In this document: positions 20,055 to 27,487 of the stretch, piece by piece
Layout of the letters: each line of letters begins with the position of its first letter
Numbering within the stretch: position 1 is the first letter of the stretch
NCBI RefSeq assembly: GCF_000144625.1
Contig: NC_014376.1
Span: 62,001 to 126,000, forward strand
Reading direction: 5' to 3'
Origin: [Clostridium] saccharolyticum WM1
Lineage (GTDB): Bacteria; Bacillota; Clostridia; Lachnospirales; Lachnospiraceae
Length of the DNA: 64,000 bases
Translations under genes and position numbers: made by a program
Notes under the pieces: model-generated
Seen by the model: the letters and a program-made list of their open reading frames with translations, nothing else
What the model was told of the DNA's origin: nothing
The model's database searches: none

Positions 20055-21329
20055 ATGAGTGACAGGGACTCTATGAATAGAGAGATTAAGAAAAACCAGC
20101 TTCGGCGGCAAATTGTTTCCTCTTCTCCTGAGGCGGTGGAAGACAGCCAGGAGATCATTAAAAAAGCTCTCACCAGGGTCAGAAAAAGAAAAATCAAGAT
20201 AGCCCTGGTATTGTTTCTGGTGCTTTTTGCAGGAGCCATAGGGGTGTATGAATATTTTACACTTTATCAATATACCCAATACGGCGTGGTCTGGGATAAG
20301 CAGATGAATGAAGGAAGTTATGTGGGATATCTAAGCTTTGGCTCCAATGTGCTGAAATACAGCAAGGATGGTGCCTCCTATCTGGATTCCCAGGGCAAAG
20401 AAGTGTGGATTCAAAGCTATGAGATGAAATCTCCCAAGGCTTGGGTAAGCGGGAATTATGCGGCTATTGCAGACCAGCAGGGGAATTCCATCTATATCTT
20501 TGATAAAACGGGAAATACGGGCATAGCGACCACCGTGCTACCTATTGTAAAGGCGACGGTGTCCTCCTACGGAGTGGTGGCGGCTATCCTGGAGGACTCC
20601 ACATCCAATTATATTTATTTCTTTAAAAGAGATGGCAGCGTCCTGGATGTGAAGATCAAGGCGCTTTTAGGCGGTGATTCCGGTTATCCGGTGGATATCA
20701 GCCTGTCTCCCGACGGCAACCAGCTGATCGGTGCTTACGCATATTTGAAAAACGGAACCTTAAACGGCAGGGTGGCGTTCCACAATTTTGCGGAAATCGG
20801 AAAGAGCATTCCGGACAGGCTGGTGGGCGGCTTTGACGAGCCCTATGATGCCTCACTGGTTGCCCAGGTCCATTTTCTGGACAATACATACTCCTGTGCC
20901 TTTGCTGATAACAGCGTATCCTTTTACTCCACCAAAAATGAGCTTTCCCCGGAACTGATCCGGCAGGTAGCGGTGGAAGAGGAGATAAAGAGTGTGTTTT
21001 ATTCCGAGAAATATGTGGGTCTTATTGTGGATAATCAGGAAGGGGAGAATCCCTACCGGCTGGATGTATACAAACCTAATGGAGCCCTTGTCTTTTCCAA
21101 AGGTTTCCAATATCAGTACACCCATGCTGATATTGACGGGGACCATGTAATTTTGTATAATGAAGATTCTTGCAGAGTCTATAAGATGTCCGGAAGGCTT
21201 AAATTTGCCGGTACATTTGATTTTCCGATATCTAAGATCCGAAACGGCAGGTTTCCCAATACTCTGATCGTAACCGGCCCCCAAAACATGAAAGAAATAA
21301 GATTACAAATAGGAGGACAATACCAATGA
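20055..21329 (+). CDS. DUF5711 family membrane protein
   Basis: A 424-aa protein with a basic cytoplasmic N-terminus, one membrane helix near residues 49-70, and a large extracytoplasmic domain. Repeated strand patterns (YSKDGASYLDSQGKEVWIQ, ADQQGNSIYIFDKTG, LSPDGNQLIGAYAYL) suggest a beta-propeller. This matches the DUF5711 family common in Lachnospiraceae, whose function is unknown. The ATG at 20055 follows GGGAGAAAAGAGC and is preferred to an in-frame ATG at 20040. Its stop codon overlaps the transketolase start by four bases, so the two genes are translationally coupled. Confidence 0.85.
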   Translation: MSDRDSMNREIKKNQLRRQIVSSSPEAVEDSQEIIKKALTRVRKRKIKIALVLFLVLFAGAIGVYEYFTLYQYTQYGVVWDKQMNEGSYVGYLSFGSNVLKYSKDGASYLDSQGKEVWIQSYEMKSPKAWVSGNYAAIADQQGNSIYIFDKTGNTGIATTVLPIVKATVSSYGVVAAILEDSTSNYIYFFKRDGSVLDVKIKALLGGDSGYPVDISLSPDGNQLIGAYAYLKNGTLNGRVAFHNFAEIGKSIPDRLVGGFDEPYDASLVAQVHFLDNTYSCAFADNSVSFYSTKNELSPELIRQVAVEEEIKSVFYSEKYVGLIVDNQEGENPYRLDVYKPNGALVFSKGFQYQYTHADIDGDHVILYNEDSCRVYKMSGRLKFAGTFDFPISKIRNGRFPNTLIVTGPQNMKEIRLQIGGQYQ

Positions 21330-23305
21330 GCAACATCCATACCATGTCAGTCAATGCAATCCGTGTCCTATCAGCGGATGCCATCCAAAAAGCCAATTCC
21401 GGCCATCCGGGACTTCCATTAGGCTGCGCGTCGGCAGCTTATGAATTATGGGCAAACCACATGAACCACAACCCGGCTGATCCAGACTGGGCCAACAGAG
21501 ACCGCTTTATCTTATCCGGAGGCCATGGCTCCATGCTTTTGTATTCCCTGCTTCATTTGTTCGGCTATGGGAATTTATCAAAAGAGGATTTGATGAATTT
21601 CCGCCAGCATGGTTCCAAAACTCCAGGTCATCCGGAGTATGGCCATACCATCGGTGTGGAAGCAACCACAGGACCTTTAGGGGCCGGTATGGGTATGGCG
21701 GTGGGAATGGCCATTGCCGAGAAGCATCTATCATCCGTTTTCAATAAGGAGAATTATCCGGTTGTTGACCACTACACCTATGTGCTTGGCGGGGATGGCT
21801 GCATGATGGAGGGGATTTCCTCTGAGGTCTTTTCCCTGGCAGGAACTCTTGGCCTTGGGAAACTGATTGTTTTATATGACTCCAACAAAATTTCCATAGA
21901 AGGGAGCACGGATATTGCATTTACCGAGGATGTTCAAAAGCGCATGGAAGCATTCCATTTCCAGACTATTACGGTGGAAGATGGAAACGACTTAGAAGCC
22001 ATTGGACGGGCTATTGAAGAAGCAAAATCTGATACGGAGCATCCCTCCTTTATTACCATAAAGACCCAGATCGGCTATGGCTGCCCGGCAAAGCAGGGAA
22101 AAGCCAGTGCCCATGGGGAGCCATTGGGAGCCGATAATGTGACGGCCTTAAAGGAAAACTTAGGCTGGCCTTCCATGGAGCCGTTCTTCGTTCCGGAAGA
22201 AGTGTACCGCAATTACAGAAAGATTGCAGAGGAAAAGGCGGAGACAGAAGCGGCGTGGAACGTGATGTTTGCCGCATACTGCCAGGAGTATCCTGATATG
22301 GAAGAGCTTTGGAATGCCTACCATGATCCGGATGCGGGAGAAAAGGCCATTGAAAAATGCGAAGACTTCTGGAAGCGGTCTGAAAAGGCGGATGCCACCA
22401 GAAACTTGTCCGGTCAGGTATTAAACCGTTTAAAAACATATATGCCTAATTTAATCGGAGGTTCTGCGGACCTTGCTCCTTCCAATAAGACCAACATGAC
22501 TGACATGGGTGATTTTTCTAGAGAAGACAGCAGCGGCCGCAATCTGCACTTTGGAGTCAGAGAGCTGGGTATGACGGCCATTGGAAACGGAATGATGCTT
22601 CATGGCGGCCTTCGTACCTATGTGGCAACCTTTTTTGTGTTCAGTGATTATACAAAGCCAATGGCACGCTTATCCGCTTTAATGGGCGTTCCCCTGACCT
22701 ATATATTCACTCATGACAGCATCGGGGTAGGAGAAGACGGACCAACCCATGAACCGATTGAGCAGCTTGCTATGTTAAGGGCAATGCCTAATTTCCATGT
22801 ATTCCGTCCCTGCGATGAGACAGAGACAGAAGCAGCCTGGTATTCAGCGCTGACCTCTAAAAAAACACCTACCGCCCTTGTGCTTACAAGGCAGAACTTA
22901 ACTCCTATGCCAGGAAGCAGCAAGGAAGCCTTAAAGGGAGGCTATGTGATCGACGATTGCGAAGGTACACCTGAGATTATTTTGATGGCAAGCGGTTCTG
23001 AGGTGGAATTGGCAGTCAAAGCGAAAACCCTTTTAACCGGTAATAAGGTACGTGTGGTTTCCATGCCTTGTATGGATCTGTTTGAGGAGCAGACAGAGGA
23101 GTATAAGGAATCCGTTCTTCCAAAGGCAGTCCGCAGGCGCGTGGCAGTAGAGGCATTAAGTGATTTCGGCTGGGGCAAATATGTAGGCCTTGACGGAACC
23201 TATGTAACCATGACCGGCTTCGGAGCCAGCGGCCCTGCAAATCTATTATTTGAACATTTCGGATTTGCCGCAGAGCGCATAGCAGAAGCTGCATTATCCA
23301 TCTAA
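21326..23305 (+). CDS. tkt: Transketolase
   Basis: A 659-aa cytoplasmic thiamine-diphosphate enzyme of the non-oxidative pentose phosphate pathway. In a single chain it has the N-terminal TPP-pyrophosphate domain (LSADAIQKANSGHPGLPLG near 14, GDGCMMEGISSEV near 156, with Mg/TPP-binding GDG...N), the pyrimidine domain (GVRELGMTAIGNGM near 412, FFVFSDYTKPMARLSALM near 433, DSIGVGEDGPTHEPIEQL near 465) and the C-terminal domain from about 525. The length and motifs are those of bacterial Tkt. It overlaps the DUF5711 gene by ATGA, with RBS AGGAGG inside it. A long hairpin and tandem repeats lie between it and glk. Confidence 0.96.
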   Translation: MSNIHTMSVNAIRVLSADAIQKANSGHPGLPLGCASAAYELWANHMNHNPADPDWANRDRFILSGGHGSMLLYSLLHLFGYGNLSKEDLMNFRQHGSKTPGHPEYGHTIGVEATTGPLGAGMGMAVGMAIAEKHLSSVFNKENYPVVDHYTYVLGGDGCMMEGISSEVFSLAGTLGLGKLIVLYDSNKISIEGSTDIAFTEDVQKRMEAFHFQTITVEDGNDLEAIGRAIEEAKSDTEHPSFITIKTQIGYGCPAKQGKASAHGEPLGADNVTALKENLGWPSMEPFFVPEEVYRNYRKIAEEKAETEAAWNVMFAAYCQEYPDMEELWNAYHDPDAGEKAIEKCEDFWKRSEKADATRNLSGQVLNRLKTYMPNLIGGSADLAPSNKTNMTDMGDFSREDSSGRNLHFGVRELGMTAIGNGMMLHGGLRTYVATFFVFSDYTKPMARLSALMGVPLTYIFTHDSIGVGEDGPTHEPIEQLAMLRAMPNFHVFRPCDETETEAAWYSALTSKKTPTALVLTRQNLTPMPGSSKEALKGGYVIDDCEGTPEIILMASGSEVELAVKAKTLLTGNKVRVVSMPCMDLFEEQTEEYKESVLPKAVRRRVAVEALSDFGWGKYVGLDGTYVTMTGFGASGPANLLFEHFGFAAERIAEAALSI

Positions 23306-23319
23306 GCAATGAGCAGTGA

Positions 23320-23384
23320 GAAATAGGGCAGGAGAAGATTTTCGTTGTGCTTGCACATAAGAAAATCTTCTCATGGCCTATTTC
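23320..23384. repeat. Long imperfect inverted repeat after tkt
   Basis: Left arm from 23320 (GAAATAGG, then GGAGAAGATTTTC) pairs with GAAAATCTTCTC at 23361 onward and GGCCTATTTC ending at 23384. It is a stem of more than 20 bp with a small bulge and a 17-nt loop. There is no U-run. It may be a dispersed palindromic element or an mRNA end structure. Confidence 0.65.
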
Positions 23385-23430
23385 ATAGGGCGAATGCCCG
23401 TGAGCCCGCAAAGCCGAAGGATTTGAGGGC

Positions 23431-23643
23431 TCCCCTGCGGAGTCATGATACAGCAATATAAAAGGAGCGAACTGGAAAAACCGCTGTTTAACCAGCTCCC
23501 CTGCGGAGTCATGATACAGCAATATAAAAGGAGCGAACTGGAAAAACCGCTGTTTTACCAGCTCCACTGCGGAGTCATGATACAGCAATATAAAAGGAGC
23601 GGACTGGAAAAACTACTGTTTTTACCAGCTCCCCTGCGGATTT
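23431..23643 (+). repeat. Tandem 66-67-nt repeats upstream of the glucokinase gene
   Basis: Three consecutive units begin at 23431, 23497 and 23563 (TCCCCTGCGG or TCCACTGCGG), with periods of 66, 66 and 67 nt. A fourth start at 23630 degenerates into the actual leader and ribosome site of glk. Every unit contains ATGATACAGCAATATAAAAG followed by GAGC, i.e. an ATG and a Shine-Dalgarno-like AAAAGGAG, and a shared GAACTGG/GGACTGG-AAAAAC block. The units look like serial duplications of the glk translation-initiation region. Each repeat also encodes 22 residues in one open frame, but protein expression is doubtful. Confidence 0.85.
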
Positions 23644-23676
23644 ATGGTACGACAGTTAAAAAGGAGTGTATACAAA

Positions 23677-24621
23677 ATGGGAATGAAATGTGTTGGCGTT
23701 GATGTCGGCGGTACATCTGTAAAGATCGGAGTATTTGAAGTGACGGGGGAGCTCCTCCATAAGTGGGAGGTTCCCACGAGAAAGGAAGAGGGAGGAAAAT
23801 ACATCCTGAATGATACTGCCGCTTCCATACGGAAAACCCTGGAAGAGCTTGGCATTCCCTTAGAAGAGGTAAAGGGAGTAGGTATGGGAGTTCCGGGGCC
23901 TGTCATGCCCAGCGGATATGTGGAGGTATGCGTAAATTTAGGCTGGCGTGATATGTATCCGGAAAAAGAACTGAGTGAAATGCTAGACGGCATTCCTGTA
24001 AAAAGCGGCAATGATGCCAATGTAGCAGCACTTGGTGAAATGTGGCAAGGAGGCGGCAAAGGTTATGATGACATCGTGATGGTCACTCTTGGCACAGGAG
24101 TGGGCGGAGGCGTCATCATTGACCAGAAGATTGTAGCCGGAAAGCATGGCCTGGCCGGAGAGATCGGACACATTCATATCCGTGATGATGAAACGGAAAG
24201 CTGCAACTGCGGCGGCGTTGGCTGTGTGGAACAGATTTCCAGCGCCACAGGCATTGCACGGGAAGCCAGAAGAAAAATGGCTGCCGTTGATACGCCCTCG
24301 GTTCTCAGAACATTCGGCGACAAGGTAACGGCAAAAGATGTGCTTGATGCTGCCAAGGAGGGTGATTCACTAGCCTGTGAGGTCATGGATGTGGTAGGCC
24401 ATTATCTTGGCCTTGCCCTGGCTCAGATTTCCATGGTCACAGACCCGGAGGTCTTTGTCATTGGCGGAGGCGTTTCAAAAGCCGGAGCCTTCCTGATAGA
24501 TGTACTCTATAAGCATTTTGATAAGTACACTCCTATTTCCCAAAATAAGAGCGGAATCGTTTTGGCGAAGCTGGGAAATGATGCAGGAATATATGGTGCG
24601 GCCAGGCTCATCCTGGATTAA
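23677..24621 (+). CDS. glk: ROK-family glucokinase
   Basis: A 314-aa cytoplasmic kinase that phosphorylates free glucose to glucose-6-phosphate. ROK features: ATP-binding VDVGGTSVKIGVF near residue 7, the GVGMGVPGPV segment near 80, sugar-binding GNDANVAALGE near 110, TLGTGVGGGVI near 135 and the zinc motif CNCGGVGCVEQ near 181. GLAGEIGH near 160 includes the glucose-binding Glu and His. The start at 23677 (MGMKCVGVDVGG) follows AAAAAGGAG, and an earlier ATG at 23644 lies within the repeat-derived leader. The kinase would trap glucose released by the GH2 and GH65 enzymes. Confidence 0.94.
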   Translation: MGMKCVGVDVGGTSVKIGVFEVTGELLHKWEVPTRKEEGGKYILNDTAASIRKTLEELGIPLEEVKGVGMGVPGPVMPSGYVEVCVNLGWRDMYPEKELSEMLDGIPVKSGNDANVAALGEMWQGGGKGYDDIVMVTLGTGVGGGVIIDQKIVAGKHGLAGEIGHIHIRDDETESCNCGGVGCVEQISSATGIAREARRKMAAVDTPSVLRTFGDKVTAKDVLDAAKEGDSLACEVMDVVGHYLGLALAQISMVTDPEVFVIGGGVSKAGAFLIDVLYKHFDKYTPISQNKSGIVLAKLGNDAGIYGAARLILD

Positions 24622-24630
24622 ATGAAAGAA

Positions 24631-24658
24631 AGGCGGATTCTTTGGAATCCGCCTTTTT
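24631..24658 (+). terminator. Intrinsic terminator of glk (possibly bidirectional)
   Basis: AGGCGGATTC (24631-24640) pairs perfectly with GAATCCGCCT (24645-24654) around TTTG, followed by TTTTT. It separates convergent glk and fprA. Confidence 0.9.
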
Positions 24659-24667
24659 AACTGCTCT

Positions 24668-25864
24668 TTAACTTTCTTTCTGACAAAGGGCTCCGGCAAT
24701 ATCAGCCGCCTTGTTAAAATCCTCTTCTTCCGGATTCCAAAGGCATTTGGCTTCCGCCTCCACCACGGAGAACCCGGCTTCTGTCAGCCTTTCCCGAAGG
24801 ACTTTATTTCCTTCCCCGCTCCAGCCGTAGCAACCAAACACAGCCGCCTTTTTCCCTTTGTATTTCAATTCTTTCAGGAAATCAAGCCATCCCCCTACAG
24901 AGGAAAGGATGCTGCCCCCCACAGTGGGTGAGCCGAGGGCGATTGCTTTTGATTTAAAAACCTCCGTCATAATATCGTTCTTATTTGTTTTGGAAATATT
25001 GTAGATCTTTACACGGGTGTCCGGCGATATCCGGGCAATTTCAGCACTGATCTTATGGGCCAGCTGTTTCGTTCCATCCCACATGGTATCATAAACAATG
25101 GTGATCTGGTCCTCCTGATAGTTCTGGGACCATTCATAATACTTTTCAACGATCTGCAGCGGATTTTCCCTCCAGATAGAGCCGTGGCTGGTAGCAATGA
25201 TATCGATGGGCAGGTTCAGTCCCTGGATTTCCTCTATTTTCTTTTTCACAAGAGGGGAAAATGGAGTCAGGATATTGGCATAATATTTGATGGCCTCTTC
25301 CCAAAGTCTGCACTGGTCAGCCTTGTCATTAAATAATTCCTCTACGGCATAATGCTGTCCAAAGGCATCGTTGGAAAATAGGATATTATCACCGGTCAGA
25401 TAAGTGGCCATGCTGTCGGGCCAGTGGAGCATTTTCATTTCCACGAATACCAGCTTCTTTCCATTGCCGATATCAATGGAGTCTCCTGTTTTCACTACCT
25501 GATAATTCCACTCCGGGTGGTGATACTGCCCGGTAAGGGATTTCACCCCGTTTGCAGTGCAGTAAATTGGGGTGCCGGGTATTTTTTCCATCAATGCGGG
25601 AAGAGAACCGCTGTGATCCACCTCTCCGTGGTTGGCAACAATAAAATCAATTTCTTTTAGGTCGATTTCTCTTTCCAAATTGTCCATAAATTCCGTGGAA
25701 TGGGGCCTCCAGACCGTATCAATGAGAACTGTTTTCTCTTCCTTAATTAAATAGGCATTTTGGCTTGAGCCATGGTTAATGGAATAATCCGCTCCATGGA
25801 AGGATTCCAGCTCCCAGTCCATAAAGCCCACCCAGTATACATTATTTTTTACAAGTTTTTTCAT
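24668..25864 (-). CDS. fprA: A-type flavodiiron protein (nitric oxide/oxygen reductase)
   Basis: A 398-aa cytoplasmic enzyme that reduces NO to N2O and/or O2 to water, protecting an anaerobe. The N-terminal metallo-beta-lactamase-like domain holds the diiron ligands: H79-x-E81-x-D83-H84 in NHGEVDHSG, His in MLHWPDS near 145, Asp in SNDAFGQH near 165 and His in TSHGSIWR near 228. The C-terminal flavodoxin domain starts near 254 (ITIVYDTMWDGTKQLA), with FMN-binding SPTVGG and CYGWSGEG segments. There is no rubredoxin or reductase fusion, so electrons come from separate partners. It overlaps the stop of ric by four bases. Confidence 0.95.
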   Translation of the reverse strand: MKKLVKNNVYWVGFMDWELESFHGADYSINHGSSQNAYLIKEEKTVLIDTVWRPHSTEFMDNLEREIDLKEIDFIVANHGEVDHSGSLPALMEKIPGTPIYCTANGVKSLTGQYHHPEWNYQVVKTGDSIDIGNGKKLVFVEMKMLHWPDSMATYLTGDNILFSNDAFGQHYAVEELFNDKADQCRLWEEAIKYYANILTPFSPLVKKKIEEIQGLNLPIDIIATSHGSIWRENPLQIVEKYYEWSQNYQEDQITIVYDTMWDGTKQLAHKISAEIARISPDTRVKIYNISKTNKNDIMTEVFKSKAIALGSPTVGGSILSSVGGWLDFLKELKYKGKKAAVFGCYGWSGEGNKVLRERLTEAGFSVVEAEAKCLWNPEEEDFNKAADIAGALCQKES

Positions 25865-26565
25865 TGTCCGATACCTCCTTCATACTTTGGAAACAGCAGA
25901 GAGTTTTCTGTAAATATATGGATATATACATCCTTAACAAGTTCCTCCAGCTTCTGAAAAACCATTCGGTAAGAAGCACAGCCGTCTTCCGGCGGAGTGA
26001 AATCATTGGTACAGGCCGTGATCTCTTTCATCAGGTTTCCGGCACCTTCGTGTTCATCCTCCAGTTCTTTTACGAATCCGGTACTCTTACTCTCTGTAAA
26101 GCTATTTTTCATAAAGGGGAAGATAAGCTTTTCTTCCTTTGCAAAATGTTCCTGAAGCTCTTTTCTCAAATCTGAGAAAAGACGGTGCAAGGGAACCAGC
26201 TGTGATTGATGGTGTTCATAATGTACCAGAAGTACCTTATTGATCAATTCGTCGATTTCTGCCAGCAGGACTCTCTCCTTTGAATGATGGGTATCAATAA
26301 TATAATCGATCAGAACCGGGATATCCATTTCCGCCAGCCGTTCCACCGCCAGCACGTGTCCTTTATTTGATTTATGAGGTTGATTCACAATCTTTTTATT
26401 CAGGACCTCAATAAAGCTTTTTGATTCGATTCCCAGTTGCTGCAGGGCTTTCTCCAGTTCATCCTTTCCGCCGCAGCAGTAATCAATATGAAAATCATTG
26501 AAAAGCTCAACGGCTTCCGGATAAGCTTTAACTACATCAGTTACTTTCATTTTACCTGTAATCAT
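25861..26565 (-). CDS. ric: Iron-sulfur cluster repair di-iron protein (RIC/YtfE/ScdA)
   Basis: A 234-aa cytoplasmic protein that repairs Fe-S clusters damaged by NO or oxidants. The N-terminal ScdA/DUF542 domain carries the conserved FHIDYCCGG segment near 26, with the Cys pair. A hemerythrin-like four-helix bundle follows, with diiron-binding His and Glu in IDTHHSKE near 88, HYEHHQSQLVPLH near 112, HFAKEEKLIFPFM near 138 and LEDEHEGAG near 167. It is the first gene of a ric-fprA operon (4-bp overlap) and follows an FNR-type activator site. It is consistent with a nitrosative-stress module. Confidence 0.94.
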   Translation of the reverse strand: MITGKMKVTDVVKAYPEAVELFNDFHIDYCCGGKDELEKALQQLGIESKSFIEVLNKKIVNQPHKSNKGHVLAVERLAEMDIPVLIDYIIDTHHSKERVLLAEIDELINKVLLVHYEHHQSQLVPLHRLFSDLRKELQEHFAKEEKLIFPFMKNSFTESKSTGFVKELEDEHEGAGNLMKEITACTNDFTPPEDGCASYRMVFQKLEELVKDVYIHIFTENSLLFPKYEGGIGQ

Positions 26566-26628
26566 AATTTCCCTCCTCTTTTCCCAAGATCATGATTTTT
26601 CAGAAATTGTTGTTCTGTTTGTAAGGCT

Positions 26629-26669
26629 AGTATAACCGGGAAAGAGATGGAAAAATGTGATTTGAATCA
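26629..26669 (-). promoter_or_regulatory. ric-fprA promoter with FNR/CRP-type operator at -41.5
   Basis: The minus-strand -10 TATACT occupies 26634-26629, giving a start near 26622. TGATT-TG-AATCA (26658-26669) is a perfect 5-bp-arm inverted repeat centred at 26663.5, exactly 41.5 bp upstream of that start. This is the class II activator position, and no good -35 is present. The adjacent regulator has the E-x-x-S-R recognition helix that reads TGA/TCA half-sites. Confidence 0.65.
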
Positions 26670-26683
26670 TTATTTAAAATTTT

Positions 26684-27373
26684 TTATGCTTCGTTTTCAA
26701 ACGAATCCCTTAGCATATCTCTATTTTTGACGCGGATCCTGCGGTTTCCTTCCAGCTCAATGGCTCCATCCCTGCGCAGTTCCCCCAGCTTTCTGCTGAT
26801 GGTCTCTCTTCTGACATTAATATAAGCGGATATGTCATCTCTGGTCAATTCTATGGTTTCACCCTTAATCCGGCTGCTTCTGAATAATAGAAAACCGGCG
26901 ACTCTTGCCTTCGCATCGTTCACAGATAATAGCTGCACCAGCTCATTTGCTGCGGACAGCTTCTGCCCTACTGCATTTAACAGCTTGACCCCTATTTCAG
27001 GCTTTTTCAATATCAGCTCCTGTATGTCTGTTAAGGAGATAAGGCATACCCCGCATTTTCCCAGGGCAACGGCATTTGCATCAAAGTCTGTTCCGCCGAA
27101 TATGTTCTGTTCGCCGTAAATGTCGCCTTCTGTCAGGATATCAAGCACAGATTCCTTTCCTTCCAGGGAATAGCGGTTGACCTTGACCTTTCCGTAACGG
27201 ATGACCAGTATTTTATCTGCCGGGTCATTGTCATAAAAAATTGTTTCCCCCCGTTTGTAATCCAAATGCCGGGCCTTTGATATCAGCTCTTTCTGTTCCT
27301 CTAAGGAGAGGGGCTCGAAAAGGGGGATTTTTGATGTGCACAATTTGCTGCAAAAATTACACTTCAGTTCCAT
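26684..27373 (-). CDS. Crp/Fnr-family regulator with FNR-like cysteines
   Basis: A 229-aa regulator. The N-terminus carries CNFCSKLC (Cys 5, 8, 12), and a second pair lies at 107 and 110 (GKCGVC). This arrangement resembles the three-plus-one cysteines that hold the 4Fe-4S cluster of FNR, so O2 or NO sensing is plausible. The cNMP-binding-like beta-barrel spans about 18-130 and the dimer helix about 130-155. The C-terminal winged HTH has DDISAYINVRRETISRKLGEL, whose ETISR matches the FNR recognition helix. It is divergent from nothing and sits upstream of ric-fprA on the same strand, with a matching operator between. HcpR-like function is an alternative. Confidence 0.88.
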   Translation of the reverse strand: MELKCNFCSKLCTSKIPLFEPLSLEEQKELISKARHLDYKRGETIFYDNDPADKILVIRYGKVKVNRYSLEGKESVLDILTEGDIYGEQNIFGGTDFDANAVALGKCGVCLISLTDIQELILKKPEIGVKLLNAVGQKLSAANELVQLLSVNDAKARVAGFLLFRSSRIKGETIELTRDDISAYINVRRETISRKLGELRRDGAIELEGNRRIRVKNRDMLRDSFENEA

Positions 27374-27416
27374 ACCATTCTCCTTTCGGGTGATGGAATA
27401 TTTGTTGGATATCTGT

Positions 27417-27444
27417 ATTATATCAAATAGGACGAGTATGGCAA
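27417..27444 (-). promoter_or_regulatory. Promoter of the Crp/Fnr-type regulator
   Basis: On the minus strand TTGCCA (27444-27439), a 16-bp spacer and TATAAT (27422-27417), about 44 bp upstream of the start codon. Confidence 0.7.
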
Positions 27445-27487
27445 GAGGGCAGGATCTCTCCTTCTGACCGTGTTTCGGACACCTGGA

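Noticed and set aside
19608..20279. 223-codon minus-strand open frame
   Set aside because: It is a mirror of the LysM linker repeats and the start of the DUF5711 gene, giving Gly-Leu-Pro-rich low-complexity sequence with no ribosome site.
23431..23643. Could the 66-nt repeats be a CRISPR array?
   Set aside because: The units are contiguous with no unique spacers, are 66-67 nt long and contain ribosome-site sequences. No cas gene is present.
23445..23702. 85-codon open frame with 22-residue repeats across the tandem array
   Set aside because: It exists only because the repeat length is a multiple of three. It overlaps the glk start and shows no independent coding signal.
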